64,000 nucleotides of DNA from JABWBP01 sp964522165 (GTDB lineage: Bacteria > Calditrichota > Calditrichia > RBG-13-44-9 > J075), in assembly GCA_964522165.1 (NCBI GenBank), contig CAZFVV010000010.1, positions 9,489 to 73,488 of the forward strand, in the 5' to 3' direction. A program made the position numbers and the translations under genes. Below are positions 25,637 to 34,688 of this stretch, one piece after another. The notes under the pieces were generated by a model that saw only the letters and a list, made by a program, of their open reading frames with translations, was not told where the DNA came from and searched no databases. Position 1 is the first letter of the stretch. Each line of letters begins with the position of its first letter.

Positions 25637-26111
25637 TTTGCCTTTTCAGTTTGGTTTCTTTAGCTTCGGCCAGGTATTTGCGCGGCACCCATAACAGGCC
25701 GAAGCATTCCCCATCCTCTTTGCCCAGATGTTTGTGGTGGATCTTGTGGGCTTTGCGCAGTCCCATCAAATAGACATTTTCGGTGCGGGTAAGGATTTTG
25801 AAGCGCTGGTGCACGAAGATGTCGTGCAGCAGCAGGTAAGTGAAGCCGTAGAGGGTGATTCCCAAACCGGCCCACAGGCGCGGGTCCATCCAGCCGTTGG
25901 CGTAGCCTGAAAAGATCAGCAGCATTCCCGGGATGGCGAAGATCAAAAAGAACGCGTCGTTACGCTCCAGGAATCCGTAATCCTCTTTGCGGTGATGGTC
26001 GCGGTGCAGGGTCCAGAGAAAGCCGTGCATCAGGTATTTGTGGGTGGCCCAGGCCACGATTTCCATCAGCGCGAAGCTGGCGATCAAAATGAGGATGTTC
26101 AAAACTAACAT
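25614..26111 (-). CDS. crtZ: Beta-carotene hydroxylase CrtZ
   Basis: A 165-residue di-iron membrane hydroxylase that adds 3-hydroxyl groups to beta-rings. All His boxes are present: HKYLMH, HRDHH, HDIFVHQR and HKIHH. The ATG at 26111 has AGGAGA eight bases upstream; a TTG two codons earlier is too close to that site. It overlaps the cyclase gene downstream. Confidence 0.93.
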   Translation of the reverse strand: MLVLNILILIASFALMEIVAWATHKYLMHGFLWTLHRDHHRKEDYGFLERNDAFFLIFAIPGMLLIFSGYANGWMDPRLWAGLGITLYGFTYLLLHDIFVHQRFKILTRTENVYLMGLRKAHKIHHKHLGKEDGECFGLLWVPRKYLAEAKETKLKRQNANLSAR

Positions 26112-26150
26112 GGTCAAGTCTCCTTTTAATTGGGTGAAACAATACTCAAT

Positions 26151-26897
26151 TCAAATCAATCCTACAATAGCAAAATAAATCAACTGCGCGAAGAAGGCAT
26201 GGAGCGCCGGCGCGGGCAGTTTTTCCCGGAACAAGCGCAATTGCAGGCCTCCGAAAGTGAAGAGAAAGCTGATCAGCCACCAGGCGAGGTAGTTTTGCAA
26301 AGGCACAACGTTCCCGCTCCAGGACCAGTACCCTAAGGTAATCGCCGCCGGTTCCATCACCACGTCGAACAATACCATCAGCAATCCTACCGCCAGGCTC
26401 AGGGCCGCGGGATTCCGGTCTGCAAAACGCGGAATGGTTTTCTGCACTACCGCAACGCTGGACAGCAGCATCCCCAGCCAGGCAAAACCGATGGCCAGGG
26501 GAACCCCGCCCAGTTGGGGGCGCAGAGTTTCCCCGTAACGATATTCTCCGAAGATGGCCCCGGTTTGCACTCCCACCCACTCGATCCCAAAAGAGACCAG
26601 CACCACCGCCGCCGACCAGGCGGAGATGCGGAACAGAAGCGCGGGCGCGGCCTTCGTTTTGAGTTTTTGCGTTTCTCCATACGCCTGGCGGCATTCAAAG
26701 AAAATCCACAAGGAAATGCCCACCACCAGGGGGCCGGCCAGCAGCGCCATCAATTCTTGAAAAACTCCCAGAACGTGCCACAGCCCCCCGGCGCTCAACA
26801 AAACGTAGAGAGTGATGATTTTAAATTTTTCCGGAACGATCCCGATTTTACGGATTTGCTCGATATTTGTGTGCATCATCGTTTTAGCTATGCGCAT
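26151..26897 (-). CDS. cruF: Carotenoid 1,2-hydratase CruF-like
   Basis: A 248-residue membrane protein of the PF04240 carotenoid synthesis family, with about seven helices and the conserved GTETVG-like and DVVMEPAA motifs (here VGVQTGAIFGEYRYG and LFDVVMEPAAITLGYWSW). CruF adds water across the psi-end 1',2' double bond to give a 1'-hydroxyl used for glycosylation. The start is uncertain (ATG 26897 or internal ATGs six to seven codons later). Confidence 0.85.
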   Translation of the reverse strand: MRIAKTMMHTNIEQIRKIGIVPEKFKIITLYVLLSAGGLWHVLGVFQELMALLAGPLVVGISLWIFFECRQAYGETQKLKTKAAPALLFRISAWSAAVVLVSFGIEWVGVQTGAIFGEYRYGETLRPQLGGVPLAIGFAWLGMLLSSVAVVQKTIPRFADRNPAALSLAVGLLMVLFDVVMEPAAITLGYWSWSGNVVPLQNYLAWWLISFLFTFGGLQLRLFREKLPAPALHAFFAQLIYFAIVGLI

Positions 26898-26957
26898 TAT
26901 GCGAATTAAGAGTTGGAGTCAAAATGGAATCGGGTTTGATTGTTCAATGATTTACTT

Positions 26958-26973
26958 CCCCCTTTGAAGGGGG
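26958..26973. repeat. Palindromic repeat CCCCCTTTGAAGGGGG
   Basis: A 16-bp palindrome with 7-bp arms around TG, followed by GCAGGGGGGAT. This string is familiar as a dispersed repeat in environmental bacterial genomes. It sits in the 200-bp gap between the glycosyltransferase and cruF-like genes. Confidence 0.55.
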
Positions 26974-27094
26974 GCAGGGGGGATGTTATAGCCCAATCCG
27001 CACGTAAATCACAACTCGTTTCTCAACTCTTAATTGGCATTCATTAAGGTTTAAGAATTGCCGGATGCCAGATACCGCTATCCGAGACATCCGT

Positions 27095-28216
27095 TTACGG
27101 TATCACCCGGACCTCCCGGCCTTTCCAGGAGACCACTCCCCGCCGGGCTTTCAGAAAAGAATTGACCGCAATAACCACGGTGTAAATGACGCCCAGGGGA
27201 TTCAACAAAAGCCCCGCCGCTGCCGGGTGGCGAAACTTCCAGGCGTAGATAAACCTAAGCAGCAGGTTCATGCCCACGGCGGTAAGGGCGAGCGCATTCA
27301 GCGGGAAGGCGGCTAGCAGAGCGTAGGGCGCTACGAAGGCCGCCAAAAACGCGGCAATGACCCCCCAGAAGGCGAATCCGTTGTAACCGCCGATCCCGTA
27401 CAGGTTCTTGGTGAACCCTTCCCAAAGCTGCCCGGCGGTTTGGTACATCCGGCAATATACCATTCCGGTTCCGGCGGCTACCAGGGTGCGCACCCCGCGG
27501 CGTTTGGCCAGGCGGCTCAGCTCCACGTCCTCCACAATCCGGTCGCGCACCGCCCCGTGCCCGCCGATGCCCCGGTATGCCTCGCGCGTGAAGGCGATCC
27601 ACTGCCCGTTGGCGGCGGCAAACAGGGGAGAGCGGCTGTGATAGGTTAACCACAGCGGCAGGGAGCCATAAACAAATATATCAATAACCGGGATGACCAG
27701 TTTTTCCGCCAGGGTTCCGGTAAGCTGCTGCGGAAACGCCGTAAACAGTCCCAGGTGATACTTCTCCATCCAGGCCACGGTGTTGAAGACGGCCCCCGGG
27801 GCGTGGCGGGTATCTGCATCGGTAAAAATCAAAATCTCCCCCCGCGCCGCCTGGCTAAGCTGCTGGCAGGCCCAGTTCTTCCCGCTCCATCCGCGGGGCA
27901 GCGGTCTGCTCTCAAGGTGCTTCACCCGGCGGTCTTTTGCCGCCAGCCCGGCGATCAATTCGGCAGTGCGGTCGCTGGATTGGTCGTCATAAACGATAAT
28001 CTCATAATCCGGATAATCCTGTCCGAGCAATCCTTGCAGGCAATGTTCGATGTTCTTTTCCTCGTTCCGCGCCGGCACCAGCAGGGAAACTTTGGGAGCG
28101 CGGGTAAGAGCCGGGGCTTTGGCCAGCCACGGCCCGGCCAGCACGTTGAATAGCGTAACCGTTAGATACACGGCCAGCAGGGCAATAGAGATGTATAAGA
28201 GCAGGGTGATCATCAT
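27095..28216 (-). CDS. Family 2 glycosyltransferase, probable carotenoid glycosyltransferase
   Basis: A 373-residue protein with an N-terminal membrane anchor, a GT-A catalytic domain and three C-terminal membrane helices. Motifs: VSLLVPARNEEKNI near 44, DDQSSD near 77, the DAD triplet in FTDADTRHAPG near 134, and an ED near 230 (IVEDVELSRLA). The CrtQ/CruC-like architecture and its place in the operon, next to an acyltransferase, suggest it adds sugar to the 1'-hydroxyl made by CruF. Confidence 0.88.
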   Translation of the reverse strand: MMITLLLYISIALLAVYLTVTLFNVLAGPWLAKAPALTRAPKVSLLVPARNEEKNIEHCLQGLLGQDYPDYEIIVYDDQSSDRTAELIAGLAAKDRRVKHLESRPLPRGWSGKNWACQQLSQAARGEILIFTDADTRHAPGAVFNTVAWMEKYHLGLFTAFPQQLTGTLAEKLVIPVIDIFVYGSLPLWLTYHSRSPLFAAANGQWIAFTREAYRGIGGHGAVRDRIVEDVELSRLAKRRGVRTLVAAGTGMVYCRMYQTAGQLWEGFTKNLYGIGGYNGFAFWGVIAAFLAAFVAPYALLAAFPLNALALTAVGMNLLLRFIYAWKFRHPAAAGLLLNPLGVIYTVVIAVNSFLKARRGVVSWKGREVRVIP

Positions 28217-28223
28217 TTTGAAT

Positions 28224-28251
28224 CGTGAAACGTGATGCGTATTGCGTATCT
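28224..28251. repeat. Heptamer array, CGTGAAA type
   Basis: CGTGAAA, CGTGATG, CGTATTG and CGTATCT run in exact 7-bp phase between the acyltransferase and glycosyltransferase genes. Confidence 0.8.
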
Positions 28252-29014
28252 ACCGGGCTGCTGTTTTTCCGAAGAACAGATCCACCTTGCGGTTCAGCGA
28301 GAGGCGGCCCTGAAGCAGCGGTTCTCCTTTTTCCCGGTTAACGACGCGCAGGGCCAGGTCTTGCAGAAGAGATTCCTCCAGCTCTTCCAGCGCCCGGATG
28401 CCGGGGAAATTGCCGGGGCCGCACACCAGGTTTTTTCCGAACAGGAAGAACGCTTCCGGGCGCTGCTCGCCCAGGTGCTCGCAGCGAATCGCCAGGGGAA
28501 GAATGTTTACCTTGCCGGGGTAGTGTTCCCCAAGCCAGGCGATCCCGCGCTTGAAATTCAGGGGACGTTTTCCCCAGGGCAGCAGCTCGCCCTGCGGGAA
28601 AATGCTCACCAGCGGCGCGGGCGAGCGATCCAGCAACTTGACGGTGTATTGCAATGACGCCACGACGCTCTTCGGCTGGCCGGGGTCGATGCTGTAAGCC
28701 CCCAGGCGGGAAAAAAAAGGGTATTTGGACAATTCGCTTTCCAGCATCATCACGTAAAATGGCCGCCCGAACCGGCGCAGGTTGAGGAAATATGCCAGGA
28801 AGCCGTCCCACCAACTGCTATGGTTGGGGGCCAGGAGCAGCGGTAAAGCCGGGTCTGGCCCCGGGAGGTCGCCCAGCAGGTAGATTCCGTGGAAATGGCG
28901 CTTCAGCAAGCGGTTCAGGTACGGATCGAATAAGTGTTTCGCCCAGCGGGCCGGCCTTGCCTGGATCACTGCTGTAACCCTCCTTTGGGACAGGGCGTTT
29001 AATAAATGTGACAT
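28250..29014 (-). CDS. PlsC-like acyltransferase, probable carotenoid glycoside acyltransferase
   Basis: A 254-residue 1-acyl-glycerol-phosphate acyltransferase-fold protein. The HX4D motif is NHSSWWD near residue 70, and FPQGE near 145 is the substrate-binding motif. It probably attaches a fatty acid to the sugar of the glycosylated carotenoid, given its operon position; a general phospholipid role cannot be excluded. The ATG at 29014 has GGGGAGG nine bases upstream and is preferred over the start six codons earlier. Confidence 0.85.
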   Translation of the reverse strand: MSHLLNALSQRRVTAVIQARPARWAKHLFDPYLNRLLKRHFHGIYLLGDLPGPDPALPLLLAPNHSSWWDGFLAYFLNLRRFGRPFYVMMLESELSKYPFFSRLGAYSIDPGQPKSVVASLQYTVKLLDRSPAPLVSIFPQGELLPWGKRPLNFKRGIAWLGEHYPGKVNILPLAIRCEHLGEQRPEAFFLFGKNLVCGPGNFPGIRALEELEESLLQDLALRVVNREKGEPLLQGRLSLNRKVDLFFGKTAAR

Positions 29015-29062
29015 GATCACTGGCCTCCCCATTACGCTCTACTCTGCCCCAGGCGCCATGCG

Positions 29063-29971
29063 CTACGCGCCCTGCGGCAACCGCTCCGGCAAGGGATTGA
29101 AGCGGGTGCGCAGAATTTCCCGGGATAGAATCCCGATTTTTTTCATTTGCGAGACGAACACCCGGCCCAAGAAGGGGTTGTAATCCCGCGCCTCGATTTT
29201 GCGCAGAATGCCGCGGTAGATTTTACTGGCGGAATAGATCGCGAATTGCGACTTCCGGTAGAGCATGGGGATGCCCTGGTTCGCCTCTTCGTAATAATGA
29301 TGAGCGCGTTTCACCTGGAATTGCATCAGTTCCCGCAGGTTCTCAGTCATATTTTCGTGGATGATGTCCTGCTCCGCCGCCCCGAAGCGCTGCAATTCAT
29401 TTAGGGGGAGATAGATGCGCCCCATGTTTTTATCCTCTTTCACGTCGCGCAGAATGTTGGTGAGCTGCATGGCGACTCCCAATTTTTCCGCGTATTGGAA
29501 CGCCGCCGGATCCTTGTAGCCCAGCACGTGGGTCATCATCAATCCTACCACCCCGGCCACCCGGTAACAGAACACGTAGAGGTCCTCGAAGGTCTGGTAA
29601 CGAGTACACTGGATGTCCATTTTTACCCCCTTCAGCAAATCCAGGGGGTATTCAAGAGGAATGCCGTAGCGTTTGGCCACCACAATAAAGGGGTGAATGA
29701 CCGGGTGCTCCGATTCCCCGGTGCGGTAAGCGATCTGCAATTCGTTGGCGATGAAATCCGCCTCCGCCAGCAACTCTGCGGTGCTGCGCTGGCGGGGATT
29801 GTCGATCAGGTTATCCGCGTAGCGGCAGAATCCGTAGAGGGCATAGGTTGCCCAGCGCCGCTCCCGGGGAAGCATGCGAGCGGATATATAAAAACTTTTG
29901 GAATGATGCGCGGTGAGAAGACGCGCATGTTCAAAAGACGCTTTATGCTCGGACACTTGCCAAAATTTCAC
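29063..29971 (-). CDS. crtB: Phytoene synthase CrtB
   Basis: A 302-residue trans-isoprenyl diphosphate synthase (head-to-head). Both Asp-rich motifs are present: DNLIDNPRQRS near residue 55 and the conserved MQLTNILRDVKEDKNMGRIYLP near 168. It condenses two GGPP to phytoene. The start is GTG, five bases after AAGGAGAG. It begins 12 bases after the crtI stop, so it belongs to the same transcript. Confidence 0.94.
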   Translation of the reverse strand: MKFWQVSEHKASFEHARLLTAHHSKSFYISARMLPRERRWATYALYGFCRYADNLIDNPRQRSTAELLAEADFIANELQIAYRTGESEHPVIHPFIVVAKRYGIPLEYPLDLLKGVKMDIQCTRYQTFEDLYVFCYRVAGVVGLMMTHVLGYKDPAAFQYAEKLGVAMQLTNILRDVKEDKNMGRIYLPLNELQRFGAAEQDIIHENMTENLRELMQFQVKRAHHYYEEANQGIPMLYRKSQFAIYSASKIYRGILRKIEARDYNPFLGRVFVSQMKKIGILSREILRTRFNPLPERLPQGA

Positions 29972-29983
29972 GCCGCTCTCCTT

Positions 29984-31498
29984 TTATGCTAATTGTAGTT
30001 CCGGTTGAATGGTTTGCGCCGAGTGCTGTAAATCCGATAAAATTGCTTTTTCGGTCGCCTCGGCGGTCAGCAGCACGCCCGGCACCCCCGCCCCGGGATG
30101 GGTGCTGGCTCCCACCAGGTAAAGTCGCTCGACGTCCTCGCTGCGATTGTGGGGACGGAAACTGGCGGTCTGGGTCAGTTTAGGCTCTACGCCCCAGGCG
30201 CTGCCTAAGTAGTTGTTGCGCCGGCTCCGGAAATCTTCCGGGGTGAACAGTTCCAGTACTTCGATATTCTCCCGCAGCCCTTCCAGCCCGAATTCTTCTT
30301 CCAAAAAGCGCAGGATTTTCTCGGCAAACGGCCGCGCCGTCTGCTGCCAGTCGATGCCGGCGGCGAGGTTGGGCGCCGGAATCAGCACGTACATGCTCTC
30401 GCAACCCGGGGGAGCCATGCCCGGGTCCGTGCGGGTGGGCACGTGCAAGTACATGGAGAAATCATCCGCTAAAATTTTGCGGTCGAAAATATCCCGCACC
30501 AGCTCTTTGTAGCGCTCGGAGAGGATCAGGGTATGGTGGCGCAGTTGCGGATATTGCTTTTTGACCCCGATGTAGAGCAGAAAAGTGCTCATCCCGTAAG
30601 CCAGCTTCTGCACCTTGCGGTCGCTCCATTTTTTGCGGTGCTCCCCGGCGATCAAATCCGAATAGGTGTGCGCAAAGTGGGCGTTGGAGACCACTGCGTC
30701 GGCCTCGTAAAGCTCCCCGTTGGCGACGACGCCCCGGGCCCGCCCATCCTTTACCACGATTTGGGAAACTTCCGCGCTGGTCTTGATTTCCCCGCCGATC
30801 TCCTGAAATACTTTCTGAAATGCTTCCACCAGGCTGTACATTCCCCCTTTGCTAAACCACACCCCGCCGATTTTTTCCAGGTAAGGGATCATCAAGTACA
30901 CCGCCGGGGAGCGGAAGGGGCTGCCGCCGATGAACAGGGGATGGAAGGAAAAGGCGAAACGGTTGCGGGGATCTTTGAAATAGCGGGATACCACGGTGTA
31001 GGCCGGCAGCAGTGCGTTCAGGCGCAAGGCTTTGGGTAAGAATTGCAGCAGGGTGTTCAAATCAAAGGGGCGAGCGCCCAATCCATCCACGATCACCGCG
31101 TCATACAACTGCCGGATGAGTTTCATAAAACGGTCGTAATTTTCCGCGTCGCGGGGATGGAAATGCGCCATTTGCTCCTTCATGCGCTTGCTGTCGGCGC
31201 TATAATCCAGTGAAGAACCGTCGTGGAAGTACATCCGGTAGAAGGGATCGAGATAGATCAAATCCAGGTAATCTTCCATGCGCCGCCCGGCTAAGCGGAA
31301 AATCCGCTCGATGATGTCCGGGGCGGTAATCAGCGAAGGCCCCATGTCGAAGGTGTAGCCGCTCTTTTTTAACTGGTAGGCGTGGCCGCCCACTTGTTCA
31401 TTCTTTTCGAAGATGGTGGTCTGGATTCCCCGGGCTTGCAGGCGGATGGCCGCGGCCAATCCCCCGAACCCGGAACCGATAATGGCTGCTCGTTTCAT
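29984..31498 (-). CDS. crtI: Phytoene desaturase CrtI
   Basis: A 504-residue FAD-dependent desaturase. The N-terminal dinucleotide motif is AAIIGSGFGGLAAAIRLQARG. The C-terminal CrtI signature is LVGASTHPGAGVPGVLLTAEATEKAIL. It would convert phytoene to lycopene. The ATG at 31498 follows GAGGAGAG and places the FAD motif at the N-terminus; the frame extends 14 codons further without family similarity. Confidence 0.94.
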   Translation of the reverse strand: MKRAAIIGSGFGGLAAAIRLQARGIQTTIFEKNEQVGGHAYQLKKSGYTFDMGPSLITAPDIIERIFRLAGRRMEDYLDLIYLDPFYRMYFHDGSSLDYSADSKRMKEQMAHFHPRDAENYDRFMKLIRQLYDAVIVDGLGARPFDLNTLLQFLPKALRLNALLPAYTVVSRYFKDPRNRFAFSFHPLFIGGSPFRSPAVYLMIPYLEKIGGVWFSKGGMYSLVEAFQKVFQEIGGEIKTSAEVSQIVVKDGRARGVVANGELYEADAVVSNAHFAHTYSDLIAGEHRKKWSDRKVQKLAYGMSTFLLYIGVKKQYPQLRHHTLILSERYKELVRDIFDRKILADDFSMYLHVPTRTDPGMAPPGCESMYVLIPAPNLAAGIDWQQTARPFAEKILRFLEEEFGLEGLRENIEVLELFTPEDFRSRRNNYLGSAWGVEPKLTQTASFRPHNRSEDVERLYLVGASTHPGAGVPGVLLTAEATEKAILSDLQHSAQTIQPELQLA

Positions 31499-31555
31499 AC
31501 TCTCCTCTTGGGTTGCATCATTTGATCCGGTTGAATTCAACCTTTTTTACTTGAT

Positions 31556-33133
31556 TTATGGTATCTCAACTTTATCACGGTTTACGCGGGAGCGCGGCGC
31601 CGTGAAGGGGTGCGCCCTTCTCTCTGCGCTCTGCTCTATGCGCCCTGCCCCGCTTCTCCCGGCCTCCTCGAGGATCAATTCTGCGGCAATTTTGCCGGAG
31701 AGCAGCACCAGGGGAATTCCCCCGCCGGGATGGGTAGAACCGCCCGCAAAATACAGCCCTTTAAGGTCCCGGCTGCGGTTGGCAGGGCGGCGGAAGGCGG
31801 TGCTGCGGCGGTTGGAAGAGATCCCGTAAATGCTGCCCCGGTTGCTGCCGTACAGGGAATAGAATTCTTGCGGGGTAATGGCCCGCTCGGTTTCGACCTG
31901 CCCGCGCAGGTCGATGCCCCGGCGGCGCAGTTTCCGGAAAACCGCCTCGCGCATCCGCTCCGTTTCCCCGCTCCAATCCTGCCCCTCTTCCAGGTAGGGC
32001 ATGTTCAGGAGCACGAACCAGTTTTCTCCATAACCGGGGGCGTGAGCGGGGTCGGTTTTGGAGGTCACGGCGATGTAAATGGTAGGGTCGTCCGGCGCCC
32101 GCCGCTCGCGGAAAATTTGCCGGAACTCCTCCCGGTAATCGGCGGAGAATGCGATGTTGTGGTGCGCTAATTGGGGGTGTTTCCCGGCCACGCCCCAGAG
32201 GAACACCAGCCCGGAGAGCGAGGGTTCCAGGCGATTGAGCTTGCGCCGCCGGGCCGGAAAACCGCCGATCAGCCGGTTATGGGCGCTGACCACGTCCGCG
32301 TTGCAGACCAGGTAATCCGCTTCGATAAGTTCCCGGTTCACCTGCACCCCCCGAATCCGGCCATCCCGGTGAATAATTTGCTCGACCGGCGAGTTCAGGT
32401 GAATTTCCACTCCCAAATCCCTGGCCAACCGTTCCAGAGCCTCTACCAGGCGGTACATTCCGCCGCGGATGTAGTACCCGCCCAGCCCGTGTTCCACGTA
32501 GGGGATAATATTCAAGGTCGCGGGGGCCTGAAAAGGATCGGAGCCGTTATAAGTGGCAAAGCGGTCGAACAGTTGAACGGTGCGGGGATCGCGGAAAAAG
32601 CGCGAAACGCCGCGGTGCATAGTGCGCAGGGGATCGATGCGGCGCAGATGGAGCAGGGTGCGCAGATTTTCACGGGTAAACAGTTTTTTCGCCTCGTGGA
32701 TCGGCGAATTCAGGAAGATGGCGGCGGTGAGCTCGTAAATTCCGCGCGCGTACTCCAGGAAGGCGGAGTAATTCTGCGCGTCTTCCCGGGAAAGCTTAGC
32801 GATCTCCGCCGCCATTTGGGATACATCGCTGCCGGCGTTCAGAACCGCGCCATCCTCCCAGAAATAACGGCAAAGCGGTTCTAAGGGAATGAATTCGAGA
32901 TAATCTTCCCGGCGCGCCCCGGCAAATTGGAAGAGCGCGTCGATTACGAACGGCATGGTGAGCAGCGACGGCCCGGTATCGAAGCGATAGCCGCCCGCGG
33001 TGGATTCATTCATCTTACCGCCGGTGTGGGAATTCCGTTCGAACAATTGAACCCGGAAGCCGCGCCGCTGCAAGCGGATGGCCGCGCTCAACCCGCCCAG
33101 CCCCCCGCCGATGATTGCCACTCTTTCCTTCAT
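31556..33133 (-). CDS. crtD: CrtI-family carotenoid desaturase, CrtD-like
   Basis: A 525-residue FAD-dependent paralogue of CrtI. FAD motif VAIIGGGLGGLSAAIRLQRRG; C-terminal signature FAGGSTHPGGGIPLVLLSGKIAAELI. In operons with cruF the second CrtI-type enzyme is usually CrtD, which inserts the 3',4' double bond in hydroxylated psi-ends. A ketolase or a second phytoene desaturase are alternatives. It is the first gene of the operon. Its promoter and operator boxes lie just upstream. Confidence 0.88.
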   Translation of the reverse strand: MKERVAIIGGGLGGLSAAIRLQRRGFRVQLFERNSHTGGKMNESTAGGYRFDTGPSLLTMPFVIDALFQFAGARREDYLEFIPLEPLCRYFWEDGAVLNAGSDVSQMAAEIAKLSREDAQNYSAFLEYARGIYELTAAIFLNSPIHEAKKLFTRENLRTLLHLRRIDPLRTMHRGVSRFFRDPRTVQLFDRFATYNGSDPFQAPATLNIIPYVEHGLGGYYIRGGMYRLVEALERLARDLGVEIHLNSPVEQIIHRDGRIRGVQVNRELIEADYLVCNADVVSAHNRLIGGFPARRRKLNRLEPSLSGLVFLWGVAGKHPQLAHHNIAFSADYREEFRQIFRERRAPDDPTIYIAVTSKTDPAHAPGYGENWFVLLNMPYLEEGQDWSGETERMREAVFRKLRRRGIDLRGQVETERAITPQEFYSLYGSNRGSIYGISSNRRSTAFRRPANRSRDLKGLYFAGGSTHPGGGIPLVLLSGKIAAELILEEAGRSGAGRIEQSAERRAHPFTAPRSRVNRDKVEIP

Positions 33134-33169
33134 TATAGAATATCCGTTCCAGTTTTATCGTCTCATAAA

Positions 33170-33238
33170 AGCGTTATGAGCGTTTTTAATATACTACCAA
33201 TTTTTACACTTGTCAAGAAAAAAATCGCTCATAACGCT
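33170..33238. promoter_or_regulatory. Inverted operator boxes AGCGTTATGAGCG / CGCTCATAACGCT
   Basis: Two perfect inverted 13-mers lie at 33170-33182 and 33226-33238. The first overlaps the expected transcription start of crtD. The second lies just upstream of the -35 boxes of both divergent promoters. This is the expected layout for a CarH/LitR-type repressor acting on its own gene and the carotenoid operon. Confidence 0.7.
33188..33216 (-). promoter_or_regulatory. Sigma-70 promoter of the carotenoid operon
   Basis: On the minus strand TTGACA (33211-33216), a 17-base spacer and TATATT (33188-33193), about 55 bases upstream of the crtD start. The -35 hexamer is a perfect consensus. Confidence 0.75.
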
Positions 33239-33246
33239 CATTCTTA

Positions 33247-33275
33247 TTGACAGAACTGTTTTCCCATTGTATATT
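33247..33275 (+). promoter_or_regulatory. Sigma-70 promoter of the carH-like gene
   Basis: TTGACA (33247-33252), a 17-base spacer and TATATT (33270-33275). It has the same hexamers as the divergent crtD promoter and lies nine bases past an operator box. Confidence 0.75.
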
Positions 33276-33411
33276 AGCGCCTGTTGTATATATTCCGTGC
33301 TTTTTGGCTCTCAGGCGGGCAGCAGGCAACTTTGACCATTGCTTACTGCCTGCTTAACATTTTTTAGCCCGGCAATAATTACCGTGTAATTTCGATAGAT
33401 GAGGAGAACCC

Positions 33412-34281
33412 ATGGGCCATGAATTACAAACCCTGAACAGCATTGAAGCGGCCAACATCCTGGGCGTGAACGTTTCTACCATCAAACGTTGGACTGAGGA
33501 GGGAAAGTTGGAGTGTATTAAAACCGCCGGCGGGCATCGCAAATTTTTGATGAGCCAGCTGGCAGCCTTTTTGGAACATAATAAGAAAAAAACCTCCCGG
33601 GCTAACCTGGTTCCCCTGGAAAGTGAGACCGACCTGCTGCTCAACTATCATATTATGAAGGGGAATTTCGATTACCTGGTAAATTTCGTGCGGGAGCAGG
33701 CGCTGGCCTGCAACCGCGAGCGGGTGCAGCAGTCGTTAAACGGCCTCTACTTGGGGCAATATCCCCTGCACGTGATTTACGACCAACTGCTTACCCCGGC
33801 GCTGCACCAGATCGGCAACTTGTGGGCAGAGGAGAAAATTTCCGTGATCGAAGAGCATTTCGCCTCCCAGGCTATCCGCGACAGCCTCATCCGCCTGCAA
33901 GGGATCATTCGCATTCCTTCTGAAAAGATCGGCGCCGCGCTGTGCCTGAATTTTTCCTCCGAATTGCATGATATTGCCCTGAAAATGGTGGACCACGTGC
34001 TGGAAGCGCGGGGATTCCGGGTATTGTTCAGCGGGCAGATCACTCCTGCGCTGAATATCGAGCAGGTGTTTGCCGCTTACCATCCGGAGCGGGTGTATAT
34101 CTCCAGCACCCGGGTGGAAAACCTGCCCGCAACCCAGGAAGAGTTCGACCGCATCTGCCAGCTCAGCGCGGAACATCATGCCCGGGTTTTTGTGGGCGGA
34201 AACGGCTTCCGGGCGCTGGAGATCAAAAATCCCGGGCTGGCGACGGTGTTGCACTCATTTGAAGAGGTATTCCGGAGTTAA
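33412..34281 (+). CDS. carH: CarH/LitR-like B12-binding MerR-type regulator
   Basis: A 289-residue transcription regulator. Residues 7-45 are a MerR/excisionase-type winged helix (IEAANILGVNVSTIKRWTEEGKL, then GGHRKF). Residues 80-165 are the helical cap that covers cobalamin, with the CarH W-x9-E-H motif (W138, E148, H149). Residues 172-285 are a B12-binding Rossmann domain with the lower-ligand His at H186 (ELHDIAL). In characterised relatives, adenosylcobalamin makes a DNA-binding tetramer that light breaks, inducing carotenoid genes. Here it is divergent from crtD with operator boxes between, so the same light control is likely. Confidence 0.9.
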   Translation: MGHELQTLNSIEAANILGVNVSTIKRWTEEGKLECIKTAGGHRKFLMSQLAAFLEHNKKKTSRANLVPLESETDLLLNYHIMKGNFDYLVNFVREQALACNRERVQQSLNGLYLGQYPLHVIYDQLLTPALHQIGNLWAEEKISVIEEHFASQAIRDSLIRLQGIIRIPSEKIGAALCLNFSSELHDIALKMVDHVLEARGFRVLFSGQITPALNIEQVFAAYHPERVYISSTRVENLPATQEEFDRICQLSAEHHARVFVGGNGFRALEIKNPGLATVLHSFEEVFRS

Positions 34282-34513
34282 GGAGCAGGCAACGGGGTGC
34301 GGCAACAACCGGAGACCGGTCGTAAGCCCTCATCCGATAATGGGCGAAGGCTTGCACCCATCGATCAGCGGATGGATCACCCAATTGTTCGCGGGATCGT
34401 CCCTGCTGCCGCCTTCTTCCGCTTCGTTGGCGTTTCGTATGGCGCTGCACCAGGCTCCCGGGGTGGCGCGCCTGTGGCGCTTATCCCGGGCTATGGTGTT
34501 TAATCCCGGCCAT

Positions 34514-34688
34514 CCGCATAGGCGTAAACCTAAGCGAGCGAAACCGTCAATCGGGGTTAAAACCCCTCTGTTTCGAGTAGGCTTCGTATTCCCCGACATT
34601 TATGCCGGGGATAAGGGAAATAACACTAAAATCGGGGCTTTTAACCCCCAATCCTGACCGCAAATCCCTTAGATTTACGCCTATGCGG
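34514..34688. repeat. MITE-like element with 21-bp terminal inverted repeats
   Basis: The ends, CCGCATAGGCGTAAACCTAAG (shown through 20 bases plus G) at 34514-34534 and its complement at 34668-34688, differ at one position. Inside lie smaller complementary segments (TCGGGGTTAAAACCCC near 34551 and a similar one near 34632). No protein is encoded. The element is 175 bp. Confidence 0.55.
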
